Shown here: positions 1 to 14,100 of the stretch, piece after piece | Position numbering within the stretch: position 1 is the stretch's first letter | How the letters are laid out: the number at the start of each line of letters is the position of its first letter | Origin: Nemopilema nomurai | Taxonomy: Eukaryota; Cnidaria; Scyphozoa; Rhizostomeae; Rhizostomatidae | DNA length: 64,000 nucleotides | Assembly (NCBI GenBank): GCA_003864495.1 | Contig: ML133433.1 | Coordinates: 679,283 to 743,282 of the forward strand | Reading direction: 5' to 3' | The notes under the pieces: model-generated | Told to the model about the DNA's origin: nothing | Seen by the model: the letters and a program-made list of their open reading frames with translations, nothing else | The model's database searches: none | Translations under genes and position numbers: made by a program

Positions 1-2340
1 TAGGGTTTTTAGCACCAAAACAAGGCTAGCATGGAAAAGAGGCTAGGAGGAAAACGAGGCTAGGGCTTTTAGCACCAAAACGAGGCTAGCATGGAAACGA
101 GGCTAGGGTTAGGGTTAGGGTTTGGGGTTAGGGTTAGGGTTACGAATAGGGTTAGGAATAGGGTTAGGGTTAGGGTTAGCACTAAAATAAGGCTAGCATG
201 GAAACGAGGCTTGGACGAAGAGGAGGCTAGGGCTTTTAGCACCAAAACGAGCTAGCATGGAAACGAGGCTAGGACGCAGACGAGGCTAGGACTTTAGCAC
301 CAAAACGAGTCTAGCATGGAAACGAGAATAGGATGAAAACGAAGCTAGGACGGAAACAAAACGAGGCTAGCGTGAAAGCGAAGCTGGAGCGAAAAAGAGG
401 CTAGGACGAAATCCAGGCTAGCATGGAAACGAAGCTAGAAGGAAAACGAGTCTAGGACTTTTAGCTTCAAAACGTGGCTTGCATGGAAACGAAGCTAGGA
501 CGAAAACGAGGCTAGGGCTTTTAGCACCTAAATGAGGCTAGGATGGAAACGAGGCAAAGACGAAGATGAGGCTAGGACGAAAACGAGGCTAGGGTTTTTA
601 GCACCAAAACAAGGCTAGCATGGAAAAGAGGCTAGGGCAAAAACCAGGCTAGGACGAAAATGAGGCTAGCAAAGAAACGAAGCTAGGAGGAAAACGAAGC
701 TGGGAAGAAAACGAGGCTAGGAGGAAAATGAGGCTAGGACTTTTAGCACCAAAATGAGGCTTGCGCGGAAAAGAGGCTAGGACGAAAAACGAGGCTAGGG
801 CTTTTCGCACCTATATGAGGCTAGCATAAAAAGAGGTTAGGACGAAAACAAGGCTAGAACGAAAACGATGCTAGCATGGAAACCTGGCTTGAAGGAAAAG
901 GAGGCTAGGGCTTTTAGCAACAAAACGAGGCTTGCATGGAAAAAGACTAAAACGAAAACGAGGCTAGGGCTTTCAGCACCTAAATGAGGCTAGCATGGAA
1001 ACGATGCAAGGAAGAAGGTTAGCATAGAAACGGGGCTTGGAAGAAAACGAGGCTTAGAGGAAACGAGACTAGGACGAAACGAGGCTAGCATAGAGACGGG
1101 CTTGGAAAAAACGAGGCTTAGAGGAAACGAGACTAGGACGAAAACGAGGCTAGCATGGAAACGAGGCAAGGACAAAGACGACGCTAGGGCTTTTAGCACC
1201 AAAACGAGGCTAGCATGGAAACGAGAGTAGACGAAAAAGAGGCTAGGACGAAATCGAGGCTAACATGGAAACGAAGCTAGAAGGAAAACGAGTCTAGGGC
1301 TTTTAGCTCCAAAACTCGGCTTGCATGGAAACAAAGCTAGGACAAAAACGAGGCTAGGACGAAAACAAAGCCATGACGAAAACAAGGCTAGGACGAAAAA
1401 GAGGCTAGGGTTTTAAGCACCAAAACAAGGCTAGCATGGAAAAGAGGCTAGGACAAAACCAGGCTAGGACGAAAACGAGGCTAGGAAGGAAAAGAAGCTA
1501 GGAGGAAAACGAGGCTAAGAAAAAAACGAGGCTAGGAGGAAGATGAGGCTAGGGCTTTTAGCACCAAAATGAGGCTTGCGCGGAAAAGAGGCTAGGACGA
1601 AAACGAGGCTAGGGCTTTTCGAACCTATATGAGGCTAGCATGAAAAAGAGGTTAGGACGAAAACGGAAAAGAACGAAAACGAAGCTAAAATGAAAACGAA
1701 GCTAGGAGAGAAACAAGGCTAGGACGAAAACGAGGCTAGTACGAAAACGAGGCTAGGGTTTTTAGCACCAAAACAAGGCTAGCATGGAAAAGAGGCTAGG
1801 ATGAAAACGAGGCTAGGGTTCTTAGCACCAAAACAAGGCTAGCATGGAAAAGAGGCTAGGACGAAGACGAGGCTAGTACGAAAACGAGGCTATGGTTTTT
1901 AGCACCAAAACGAGGCCAGCAACGGTAAGGAGAGTAGGACGAAAATGACACTAGGACGAAAACGAGGCTAGCATGGAAACCTGGCTTGAAGGAAAACGAG
2001 GCTAAGGCTTTTAGCAACAAAACGAGGCTTCCATGGAAAAAAGGCTAGGACGAAAATGAGGCTAGGGCTTTTAGCACCTAAATGAAGCTAGCATGGAAAC
2101 GAGGCAAAGACGAAGATGAGGCTTGGGCTTCTAGCACCAAAACAAGGTTAGCATAGAAACGGGGCTTGGAAAAAAACGAGGCTTAGAGGAAAACGAGACT
2201 AGGACGAAAACGAGGCTAGCATGGAAACGAGGCAAGGACAAAGACGAGGCTAGGGCTTTTAGCACCAAAACGAGGCTAGCATGGAAACGAGAGTAGGACG
2301 AAAAAGAGGGTAGGACGAAATCGAGGCTAGCATGGAAACG
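1..2340 (+). repeat. Higher-order segment, copy 1 (paired with 4.97-7.31 kb)
   Basis: Landmarks in this segment recur downstream at a constant offset of 4968 bases: AGCTTCAAAACGTGGC at 463 and 5431, ACGGAAAAGAACG at 1663 and 6631, AACGGTAAGGAG at 1921 and 6889. The two copies part near 2340 and 7308. The constant offset over about 1.5 kb of landmarks means very few net indels separate the copies, so the duplication is recent relative to divergence of the basic unit. A third copy of the inner part lies at about 18080-19530. Confidence 0.8.
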
Positions 2341-4415
2341 AGGCTGGGACGAAGAGGAGGCTAGGGCTTTTAGCACCAAAACGAGGCTAGCATGGAAACG
2401 AGGCTAGGACGCAGATGAGGCTAGGGCTTTTAGCACCAAAACGAGTCTAGCATGGAAACGAAATTAGGACAAAAACCAGGCTAGGACGAAAATGGGGCTA
2501 GGAAGGAAACGAAGCTAGGAGGAAAACGAGGCTAGGAAGAAAACGAGGCTAGGAGGAAAATGAGGCTAGGACTTTTAGCACCAAAATGAGGCTTGCGCGG
2601 AAAAGAGGCTAGTACGAAAACGAGGCTAAGGTTTTTAGCACCAAAACAAGGCTAGCATGGAAAAGAGGCTAGGAGGAAAACGAGGCTAGGGCTTTTAGCA
2701 CCAAAACGAGGCTAGCATGGAAACGAGGCTAGGGTTAGGGTTAGGGTTTGGGGTTAGGGTTAGGGTTACGAATAGGGTTAGGAATAGGGTTAGGGTTAGG
2801 GTTAGGGTTAGCACTAAAATGAGGCTTGCGCGGAAAAGAGGCTAGTACGAAAACGAGGCTAAGGTTTTTAGCACCAAAACAAGGCTAGCATGGAAAAGAG
2901 GCTAGGAGGAAAACGAGGCTAGGGCTTTTAGCACCAAAACGAGGCTAGCATGGAAACGAGGCTAGGGTTAGGGTTAGGGTTTGGGGTTAGGGTTAGGGTT
3001 ACGAATAGGGTTAGGAATAGGGTTAGGGTTAGGGTTAGGGTTAGCACTAAAATAAGGCTAGCATGGAAACGAGGCTTGGACGAAGAGGAGGCTAGGGCTT
3101 TTAGCACCAAAACGAGGCTAGCATGGAAACGAGGCTAGGACGCAGACGAGGCTAGGACTTTTAGCACCAAACGAGTCTAGCATGGAAACGAGAATAGGAC
3201 GAAACGAAGCTAGGACGGAAACAAAACGAGGCTAGCGTGAAAGCGAAGCTGGAGCGAAAAAGAGGCTAGGACGAAATCCAGGCTAGCATGGAATCGACGC
3301 TAGAAGGAAAACGAGTCTAGGACTTTTAGCTTCAAAACGTGGCTTGCATGGAAACGAAGCTAGGACGAAAACGAGGCTAGGGCTTTTAGCACCTAAATGA
3401 GGCTAGGATGGAAACGAGGCAAGACGAAGATGAGGCTAGGACGAAACGAGGCTAGGGTTTTTAGCACCAAAACAAGGCTAGCATGGAAAAGAGGCTAGGG
3501 CAAAAACCAGGCTAGGACGAAAATGAGGCTAGGAAAGAAACGAAGCTAGGAGGAAAACGAAGCTGGGAAGAAAACGAGGCTAGGAGGAAAATGAGGCTAG
3601 AACTTTTAGCTCAAAAACGTGGCTTGCATGGAAACGAAGCTAGGACGAAAACGAGGCTAGGACGAAAACAAAGCCATGACGAAAACAAGGCTAGGACGAA
3701 AGCGAGGCTAGGGTTTTTAGCAACAAAACGAGGCTTGCATGAAAAAGGCTAGAACGAAAACGAGGCTAGGGTTTTAGCACCTAAATGAGGCTATCATGAA
3801 AACGATGCAAGGACGAAGATGAGGCTAGGGCTTCTAGCACCAAAACAGGTTAGCATAGAAACGGGGCTTGGAAGAAAACGAGGCTTAGAGGAAAACGAGA
3901 CTAGGATGAAAACGAGGCTAGCATGGAAACGAGGCAAGGACAAAGACGAGGCTAGGGCTTTTAGCACCAAAACGAGGCTAGCATGGAAACGAGAGTAGGA
4001 CGAAAAAGAGGCTAGGACGAAATCGAGGCTAACATGGAAACGAAGCTAGATGGAAAACGAGTCTAGGGCTTTTAGCTCCAAAACGTGGCTTGCATGGAAA
4101 CGAAGCTAGGACGAAAACGAGGCTAGGACGAAAACAAAGCCATGACGAAAAAAGGCTAGGACGAAAACGAGGCTAGGGTTTTTACCACAAGGAGGCTAGC
4201 ATGGAAAGAGGCTAGGACAAAAACCAGGCTAGGACGAAAACGAGGCTAGGAAGGAAACGAAGCTAGGAAAAAACGAGGCTAGGAAGAAAACGAGGCTAGG
4301 AGAGAAACGAGGCTAGGGCTTTTAGCACCAAAATGAGGCTAGCATGAAAAGAGGTTAGGAGGAAAACGAGGCTAGGGCTTTTAGCACCAAAACGAGGGCT
4401 ACCATGGAAACGAGG

Positions 4416-4610
4416 CTAGGTTAGGGTTAGGGTTTTGGTTAGGGTTAGTGTTAGGGTTGGGGTTAGGGTTAGGGTTAGGAATAGGGTTAGGAATAGGGTT
4501 AGGAATAGGGTTAGGAATAGGGTTAGGAATAGGGTTAGGAATAGGGTTAGGAATAGGGTTAGGAATAGGGTTAGGAATAGGGTTACGAATAGGGTTAGGG
4601 TTAGGGTTGG
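4416..4610 (+). repeat. Interstitial telomeric block with 12-bp variant array
   Basis: After several TTAGGG units the block becomes a tandem array of the 12-mer TTAGGAATAGGG, about ten copies from roughly 4475, the last carrying the TTACGAATAGGG variant. It then returns to TTAGGG and the satellite unit. The 12-mer is best read as a dimer of two point-mutated telomere hexamers, so it was probably amplified by unequal exchange or slippage and not added by telomerase. The same structure recurs at 16366-16560. Confidence 0.9.
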
Positions 4611-4968
4611 CACTTAAATGAGGCTAGCATGGAAACGAGGCTGGGATGAAGACGAGGCTAGGGCTTTTAGCACCAAAACGAGGCTAGCATGGAAACGAGG
4701 CTAGGACGCAGACGAGGCTAGGGCTTTTAGCACCAAAACGAGTCTAGCATGGAAACGAAATTAGGACAAAATCCAGGCTAGGACGAAAATGGGGCTAGGA
4801 AGGAAACGAAGCTAGGAGGAAAACGAGGCTAGGAAGAAAACGAGGCTAGGAGGAAAATGAGGCTAGGACTTTTAGCACCAAAATGAGGCTTGCGCGGAAA
4901 AGAGGCTAGTACGAAAACGAGGCTAGGGTTTTTAGCACCAAAACAAGGCTAGCATGGAAAAGAGGCTA

Positions 4969-7308
4969 GGAGAAAAACGAGGCTAGGGCTTTTAGCACCA
5001 AAACGAGGCTAGCATGGAAACGAGGCTAGGGTTAGGATTAGGGTTTGGGGTTAGGGTTAGGGTTACGAATAGGGTTAGGGTTAGGGTTAGCACTAAAATA
5101 AGGCTAGCATGGAAACGAGGCTGGGACGAAGAGGAGGCTAGGGCTTTTAGCATCAAAAGGAGGCTAGCATGGAAACGAGGCTAGGACGCAGATGAGGCTA
5201 GGGCTTTTAGCACCAAAACGAGGCTAGCATGGAAACGAGGCTAGGACGCAGACGAGGCTAGGATTTAGCAAAAAGAGTCTAGCATGGAAACGAGAATAGG
5301 ACGAAAACGAAGCTAGGACGGAAACAAAACGAGGCTAGCGTGAAAGCGAAGCTGGAGCGAAAAAGAGGCTAGGACGAAATCCAGGCTAGCATGGAAACGA
5401 AGCTAGAAGGAAAACGAGTCTAGGACTTTTAGCTTCAAAACGTGGCTTGCATGGAAACGAAGCTAGGACGAAAACGAGGCTAGGGCTTTTAGCACCTAAA
5501 TGAGGCTAGGATGGAAACGAGGCAAAGACGAAGATGAGGCTAGGACGAAAACGAGGCTAGGGTTTTTAGCACCAAAACAAGGCTAGCATGGAAAAGAGGC
5601 TAGGGCAAAAACCAGGCTAGGACGAAAATGAGGCTAGCAAAGAAACGAAGCTAGGAGGAAAACGAAGCTGGGAAGAAAACGAGGCTAGGAGGAAATGAGG
5701 CTAGGACTTTTAGCACCAAATGAGGCTTGCGCGGAAAAGAGGCTAGGACGAAAACGAGGCTAGGGCTTTTCGCACCTATATGAGGCTAGCATAAAAAAGA
5801 GGTTAGGACGAAACAAGGCTAGAACGAAAACGATGCTAGCATGGAAACCTGGCTTGAAGGAAAAGGAGGCTAGGGCTTTTAGCAACAAAACGAGGCTTGC
5901 ATGGAAAAAAGACTAAAACGAAACGAGGCTAGGGCTTTCAGCACCTAAATGAGGCTAGCATGGAAACGATGCAAGGAAGAAGGTTAGCATAGAAACGGGG
6001 CTTGGAAGAAAACGAGGCTTAGAGGAAAACGAGACTAGGACGAAAACGAGGCTAGCATAGAGACGGGCTTGGAAAAAAACGAGGCTTAGAGGAAAACGAG
6101 ACTAGGACGAAAACGAGGCTAGCATGGAAACGAGGCAAGGACAAAGACGACGCTAGGGCTTTTAGCACCAAAACGAGGCTAGCATGGAAACGAGAGTAGG
6201 ACGAAAAAGAGGCTAGGACGAAATCGAGGCTAACATGGAAACGAAGCTAGAAGGAAAACGAGTCTAGGGCTTTTAGCTCCAAAACTCGGCTTGCAGGAAA
6301 CAAAGCTAGGACAAAAACGAGGCTAGGACGAAAACAAAGCCATGACGAAAACAAGGCTAGGACGAAAAAGAGGCTAGGGTTTTAAGCACCAAAACAAGGC
6401 TAGCATGGAAAAGAGGCTAGGACAAAACCAGGCTAGGACGAAAACGAGGCTAGGAAGGAAAAGAAGCTAGGAGGAAAACGAGGCTAAGAAAAAACGAGGC
6501 TAGGAGGAAGATGAGGCTAGGGCTTTTAGCACCAAAATGAGGCTTGCGCGGAAAAGAGGCTAGGACGAAAACGAAGCTAGGGCTTTTCGAACCTATATGA
6601 GGCTAGCATGAAAAAGAGGTTAGGACGAAAACGGAAAAGAACGAAAACGAAGCTAAAATGAAAACGAAGCTAGGAGAGAAACAAGGCTAGGACGAAAACG
6701 AGGCTAGTACGAAAACGAGGCTAGGGTTTTTAGCACCAAAACAAGGCTAGCATGGAAAAGAGGCTAGGATGAAAACGAGGCTAGGGTTCTTAGCACCAAA
6801 ACAAGGCTAGCATGGAAAAGAGGCTAGGACGAAGACGAGGCTAGTACGAAAACGAGGCTAGGGTTTTTAGCACCAAAACGAGGCCAGCAACGGTAAGGAG
6901 AGTAGGACGAAAATGACACTAGGACGAAAACGAGGCTAGCATGGAAACCTGGCTTGAAGGAAAACGAGGCTAAGGCTTTTAGCAACAAAACGAGGCTTGC
7001 ATGGAAAAAAGGCTAGGACGAAAACGAGGCTAGGGCTTTTAGCACCTAAATGAAGCTAGCATGGAAACGAGGCAAAGACGAAGATGAGGCTTGGGCTTCT
7101 AGCACCAAAACAAGGTTAGCATAGAAACGGGGCTTGGAAAAAAACGAGGCAGAGAGGAAAACGAGACTAGGACGAAAACGAGGCTAGCATGGAAACGAGG
7201 CAAGGACAAAGACGAGGCTAGGGCTTTTAGCACCAAAACGAGGCTAGCATGGAAACGAGAGTAGGACGAAAAAGAGGGTAGGACGAAATCGAGGCTAGCA
7301 TGGAAACG
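4969..7308 (+). repeat. Higher-order segment, copy 2
   Basis: This is the partner of 1-2340 at an offset of 4968 bases, with the same order of variant units, including the CTTTTCGCACCTATATGAGG variants and the AACGGTAAGGAGAG unit. After about 7308 it runs into different satellite variants. The left edge is approximate because small indels shift the alignment there. Confidence 0.78.
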
Positions 7309-8159
7309 AAGCTAGAAGGAAAACGAGTCTAGGGCTTTTAGCTCCTAAACGTGGCTTGCATGGAAACGAAGCTAGGACGAAAACGAGGCTAGGACGAAAA
7401 CAAAGCCATGACGAAAACAAGGCTAGGACGAAAACGAGGCTAGGGTTTTTAGCACCAAAACAAGGCTAGCATGGAAAAGAGGCTAGGACAAAAACCAGGC
7501 TAGGACGAAAACGAGGCTATGAAGGAAACGGAGCTAGGAGGAAAACGAGGCTAGGGTTAGGGTTAGAGTTAGGGTTAGCACTTAAATAAGGCTAGCATGG
7601 AAACGAGGCTGGGACGGAGAGGAGGCTAGGGCTTTTAGCACCAAAACAAGGGTAGCATGGAAACGTTGCTAGGACGCAGACGAGGCTAGGACTTTTAGCA
7701 CCAAAACGAGTCTAGCATGGAAACGAGAATAGGACGAAAACGAAGCTAGGACGGAAACAAAACGAGGCTAGCGTGAAAACGAAGCTGGGGCGAAAAAGAG
7801 GCTAGGACGAAATCGAGGCTAGCATGGAAACGAAGCTAGGAGGAAAACGAGGCTAGGAAGAAAACGAGGCTAGGCGGAAAATGAGGCTAGGACTTTTAGC
7901 ACCAAAATGAGGCTTGCGCGGAAAAAAGGCTAGTACGAAAACGAGGCTAGGGTTTTTAGCACCAAAACAAGGCTAGCATGGAAAAGAGGCTAGGAGGAAG
8001 ATGAGGCTAGGGCTTTTAGCACCAAAACGAGGCTAGCATGGAAACGAGGCTAGGGTTAGGGTTAGGATTAGGGTTTGGGGTAAGGGTTAGGGTTACGAAT
8101 AGGGTTAGGAATAGGGTTAGGGTTAGGGTTAGGGTTAGCACTAAAATAAGGCTAGCATG

Positions 8160-11100
8160 GAAACGAGGCTGGGACGAAGAGGGGGCTAGGGCTTTTAGCA
8201 CCAAAACGAGGCTAGCATGGAAACGAGAGTAGGACGGTAAAGAGGCTAGGACGAAATCGAGGCTAGCATGGAAACGAAGCTAGAAGGAAAACGAGTCTTG
8301 GGCTTTTAGCTCCAAAACGTGGTTTGCATGGAAACGAAGCTAGGACGAAAACGAGGCTAGGACGAAAAAAGCCATGACGAAACAAGGCTAGGACGAAAAC
8401 GAGGCTAGGGTTTTTAGCACCAAAACAAGGCTAGCATGGAAAAGAGGCTAGGACAAAAACCAGGCTAGGATGAAAACGAGGCTATGAAGGAAACGAAGCT
8501 AGGAGGAAAACGAGGCTAGGAAGAAAACGAGGCTAGGAGAAAAAAGAGGTTAGGGCTTTTAGCACCAAAATGAGTCTTGCACGGAAAAGAGGCTAGGACG
8601 AAAACGAGGCTAAGGCTATTAGCACCTAAATGAGGCTAGCATGAAAAAGAGGTTAGGAGGAAAACGAGGCTAGAACGAAAACAAAGCTAGCAGGAAAACG
8701 AAGCTAAGAGGAAAACAAGGCTAGGACAAAAACGAGGCTAGTACGAAAACGAGGCTAGGGTTTTTAGCACAAAGACAAGGCTAGCATGGAAAAGAGGCTA
8801 GGAGGAAAACGAGGCCTAGGGCTTTTAGCACCAAAACGAGGCTAGCATGGAAACGAGGCTAGGGTTAGTGTTAGGGTTAGGGTTAGGGTTTGGGGTTAGG
8901 GTTAGTGTTACGAATAGGGTTAGGAATAGGGTTAGGGTTAGAGTTAGGGTTAGCACTTAAATAAGGCTAGCATGGAAACGAGGCTGGGACGGAGAGGAGG
9001 CTAGGGCTTTAGCACCAAAACAAGGCTAGCATGGAAACGTGGTTAGGAAGCAGACGAGGCTAGGACTTTCAGCACCAAAACGAGTCTAGCATGGAAACGA
9101 GAATAGGACGAAAACGAAGCTAGGACGGAAACAAAACGAGGCTAGCGTGAAAACGAAGCTGGGGCGAAAAAGAGGCTAGGACGAAATCGAGGCTAGCATG
9201 GAAACGAAGCTAGAAGGAAAACGAGTCTAGGGCTTTTAGCTCCAAAACGTGGCTTGCATGGAAACGAAGCAAGGACGAAAACGAGGCTAGGACGAAAACA
9301 AAGCCATGACGAAAACAAGGCTAGGACGAAAACGAGGCTAGGGTTTTTAGCACCAAAACAAGGCTAGCATGGAAAAGAGGCTAGGACAAAAACCAGGCTA
9401 GGACGAAAACGAGGCTATGAAGGAAACGAAGCTAAGAGGAAAACGAGACTAGGAAGAAAACGAGGCTAGGAGAAAAACGAGGTTAGGGCTTTTAGCACCA
9501 AAATGAGTCTTGCACGGAAAAGAGGCTAGGACGAAAACAAGGCTAAGGCTATTAGCACCTAAATGAGGCTAGCATGAAAAAGAGGTTAAGAGGAAATCGA
9601 GGCTAGGGCTTTTAGCACCAAAACGAGGCTAGCATGGAAACGAGGCTAGCGTTAGGGTTAGGGTTAGGGTTAGGGTTTGGGGTTAGGGTTAGGGTTACGA
9701 ATAGGGTTAGTAATAGCGTTAGGAATAGGGTTAGGGTTAGGGTTAGCACTTAAATGAGGCTAGCATGGAAACGAGGCTAGCATGAAGACGAGGCTAGGGC
9801 TTTTAGCACCAAAACGAGGCTAGCATGGAAACGAGGCTAGGACGCAGACGAGGCTAGGTCTTTTAGCACCAAAACGAGTCTAGCATGGAAACGAGATTAG
9901 GATGAAAACAAAGCTAGGATGGAAACAAGGCCATGACGAAAACAAGGGTAGGACGAAAACGAGGCTAGGGGTTTTAGCACCAAAACAAGGCTAGCATGGA
10001 AAAGAGGCTAGGACAAAAACCAGGCTAGGACGAAAATGGGGCTAGGAAGGAAACGAAGCTAGGAGGAAAACGAGGCTAGGAAGAAAACGAGGCTGGGAGG
10101 AAAATGAAGCTAGGGCTTTTAGCTCCAAAATGAGGCTTGCGCGGAAAAGAGGCTATTACGAAAACGAGGCTAGGGCTTTTCGCACCTATATGAGGCTAGC
10201 ATGAAAAATAGGTTAGGACAAAAACGAGGCTACCACGAAAACGAAGCTAGCATGAAAACGAAGCTAGGAGGAAAACAAGGCTAGGACGAAAACGAGGCTA
10301 GTACGAAAACGAGGCTAGGGTTTTTAGCACAAAACAAGGCTAGCATGGAAAAAAGGCTAAGAGGAAAACGAGGCTAGGGCTTTTAGCACCAAAACGAGGC
10401 TAGCATGGAAACGAGGCTAGGGTTAGGGTTAGGGTTAGGGTTAGGGTTTGGGGTTAGGGTTAGGGTTACGAATAGGGTTAGGAATAGGGTTAGGGTTAGA
10501 GTTAGGGTTAGCACTTAAATAAGGCTAGCATGGAAACGAGGCTGAGACGGAGAGGAGGCTAGGGCTTTTAGCTCCAAAACGTGGCTTGCATGGAAACGAA
10601 GCTAGGACGAAAACGAGGCTAGGACGAAAACAAAGCCATGACGAAAACAAGGCTAGGACAACAAGGCTAGGACGTAGGGTTTTTAGCACCAAAACAAGGC
10701 TAGCATGGAAACGAGGCTGGGACGAAGAGGGGCTAGGGCTTTTAGCACCAAACGAGGCTAGCATGGAAACGAGAGTAGGACGGTAAAGAGGCTAGGACGA
10801 AATCGAGGCTAGCATGGAAACGAAGCTAGAAGGAAAACGAGTCTGGGGCTTTTAGCTCCAAAACGTGGTTTGCATGGAAACGAAGCTAGGACGAAAACGA
10901 GGCTAGGACGAAAACAAAGCCATGACGAAAACAAGGCTAGGACGAAAACGAGGCTAGGGTTTTTAGCACCAAAACAAGGCTAGCATGGAAAAGAGGCTAG
11001 GACAAAAACCAGGCTAGGACGAAAACGAGGCTATGAAGGAAACGAAGCTAGGAGGAAAACGAGGCTAGGAAGAAAACGAGGCTAGGAGAAAAACGAGGTT

Positions 11101-14100
11101 AGGGCTTTTAGCACCAAAATGAGTCTTGCACGGAAAAGAGGCTAGGACGAAAACGAGGCTAAGGCTATTAGCACCTAAATGAGGCTAGCATGAAAAAGAG
11201 GTTAGGAGGAAAACGAGGCTAGAACGAAAACAAAGCTAGCAGGAAAACGAAGCTAAGAGGAAAACAAGGCTAGGACAAAAACGAGGCTAGTACGAAAACG
11301 AGGCTAGGGTTTTTAGCACAAAGACAAGGCTAGCATGGAAAAGAGGCTAGGAGGAAAACGAGGCTAGGGCTTTTAGCACCAAAACGAGGCTAGCATGGAA
11401 ACGAGGCTAGGGTTAGTGTTAGGGTTAGGGTTAGGGTTTGGGGTTAGGGTTAGTGTTACGAATAGGGTTAGGAATAGGGTTAGGGTTAGAGTTAGGGTTA
11501 GCACTTAAATAAGGCTAGCATGGAAACGAGGCTGGGACGGAGAGGAGGCTAGGGCTTTTAGCACCAAAACAAGGCTAGCATGGAAACGTGGTTAGGAAGC
11601 AGACGAGGCTAGGACTTTCAGCACCAAAACGAGTCTAGCATGGAAACGAGAATAGGACGAAAACGAAGCTAGGACGGAAACAAAACGAGGCTAGCGTGAA
11701 AACGAAGCTGGGGCGAAAAAGAGGCTAGGACGAAATCGAGGCTAGCATGGAAACGAAGCTAGAAGGAAAACGAGTCTAGGGCTTTTAGCTCCAAAACGTG
11801 GCTTGCATGGAAACGAAGCAAGGACGAAAACGAGGCTAGGACGAAAACAAAGCCATGACGAAAACAAGGCTAGGACGAAAACGAGGCTAGGGTTTTTAGC
11901 ACCAAAACAAGGCTAGCATGGAAAAGAGGCTAGGACAAAAACCAGGCTAGGACGAAAACGAGGCTATGAAGGAAACGAAGCTAAGAGGAAAACGAGACTA
12001 GGAAGAAAACGAGGCTAGGAGAAAAACGAGGTTAGGGCTTTTAGCACCAAAATGAGTCTTGCACGGAAAAGAGGCTAGGACGAAAACAAGGCTAAGGCTA
12101 TTAGCACCTAAATGAGGCTAGCATGAAAAAGAGGTTAAGAGGAAATCGAGGCTAGGGCTTTTAGCACCAAAACGAGGCTAGCATGGAAACGAGGCTAGGG
12201 TTAGGGTTAGGGTTAGGGTTAGGGTTTGGGGTTAGGGTTAGTGTTACGAATAGGGTTAGGAATAGGGTTAGGGTTAGGGTTAGGGTTAGCACTTAAATGA
12301 GGCTAGCATGGAAACGAGGCTAGGACGCAGACGAGGCTAGGTCTTTTAGCACCAAAACGAGTCTAGCATGGAAACGAGATTAGGATGAAAACAAAGCTAG
12401 GATGGAAACAAGGCCATGACGAAAACAAGGGTAGGACGAAAACGAGGCTAGGGGTTTTAGCACCAAAACAAGGCTAGCATGGAAAAGAGGCTAGGACAAA
12501 AACCAGGCTAGGACGAAAATGGGGCTAGGAAGGAAACGAAGCTAGGAGGAAAACGAGGCTAGGAAGAAAACGAGGCTGGGAGGAAAATGAAGCTAGGGCT
12601 TTTAGCTCCAAAATGAGGCTTGCGCGGAAAAGAGGCTATTACGAAAACGAGGCTAGGGCTTTTCGCACCTATATGAGGCTAGCATGAAAAATAGGTTAGG
12701 ACAAAAACGAGGCTACCACGAAAACGAAGCTAGCTTGAAAACGAAGCTAGGAGGAAAACAAGGCTAGGACGAAAACGAGGCTAGTACGAAAACGAGGCTA
12801 GGGTTTTTAGCACAAAAACAAGGCTAGCATGGAAAAGAGGCTAAGAGGAAAACGAGGCTAGGGCTTTTAGCACCAAAACGAGGCTAGCATGGAAACGAGG
12901 CTAGGGTTAGGGTTAGGGTTAGGGTTAGGGTTTGGGGTTAGGGTTAGGGTTACGAATAGGGTTAGGAATAGGGTTAGGGTTAGAGTTAGGGTTAGCACTT
13001 AAATAAGGCTAGCATGGAAACGAGGCTGAGACGGAGAGGAGGCTAGGGCTTTTAGCTCCAAAACGTGGCTTGCATGGAAACGAAGCTAGGACGAAAACGA
13101 GGCTAGGACGAAAACAAAGCCATGACGAAAACAAGGCTAGGACGAAAACAAGGCTAGGGTTTTTAGCACCAAAACAAGGCTAGCATGGAAACGAGGCTGG
13201 GACGAAGAGGGGGCTAGGGCTTTTAGCACCAAAACGAGGCTAGCATGGAAACGAGAGTAGGACGGTAAAGAGGCTAGGACGAAATCGAGGCTAGCATGGA
13301 AACGAAGCTAGAAGGAAAACGAGTCTGGGGCTTTTAGCTCCAAAACGTGGTTTGCATGGAAACGAAGCTAGGACGAAAACGAGGCTAGGACGAAAACAAA
13401 GCCATGACGAAAACAAGGCTAGGACGAAAACGAGGCTAGGGTTTTTAGCACCAAAACAAGGCTAGCATGGAAAAGAGGCTAGGACAAAAACCAGGCTAGG
13501 ACGAAAACGAGGCTATGAAGGAAACGAAGCTAGGAGGAAAACGAGGCTAGGAAGAAAACGAGGCTAGGAGAAAAACGAGGTTAGGGCTTTTAGCACCAAA
13601 GTGAGTCTTGCACGGAAAAGAGGCTAGGACGAAAACGAGGCTAAGGCTATTAGCACCTAAATGAGGCTAGCATGAAAAAGAGGTTAGGAGGAAAACGAGG
13701 CTAGAACGAAAACAAAGCTAGCAGGAAAACGAAGCTAAGAGGAAAACAAGGCTAGGACAAAAACGAGGCTAGTACGAAAACGAGGCTAGGGTTTTTAGCA
13801 CAAAGACAAGGCTAGCATGGAAAAGAGGCTAGGAGGAAAACGAGGCTAGGACTTTTAGCACCAAAACGAGGCTAGCATGGAAACGAGGCTAGGGTTAGTG
13901 TTAGGGTTAGGGTTAGGGTTTGGGTTAGGGTTAGTGTTACGAATAGGGTTAGGAATAGGGTTAGGGTTAGAGTTAGGGTTAGCACTTAAATAAGGCTAGC
14001 ATGGAAACGAGGCTGGGACGGAGAGGAGGCTAGGGCTTTTAGCACCAAAACAAGGCTAGCATGGAAACGTGGTTAGGAGGCAGACGAGGCTAGGACTTTC

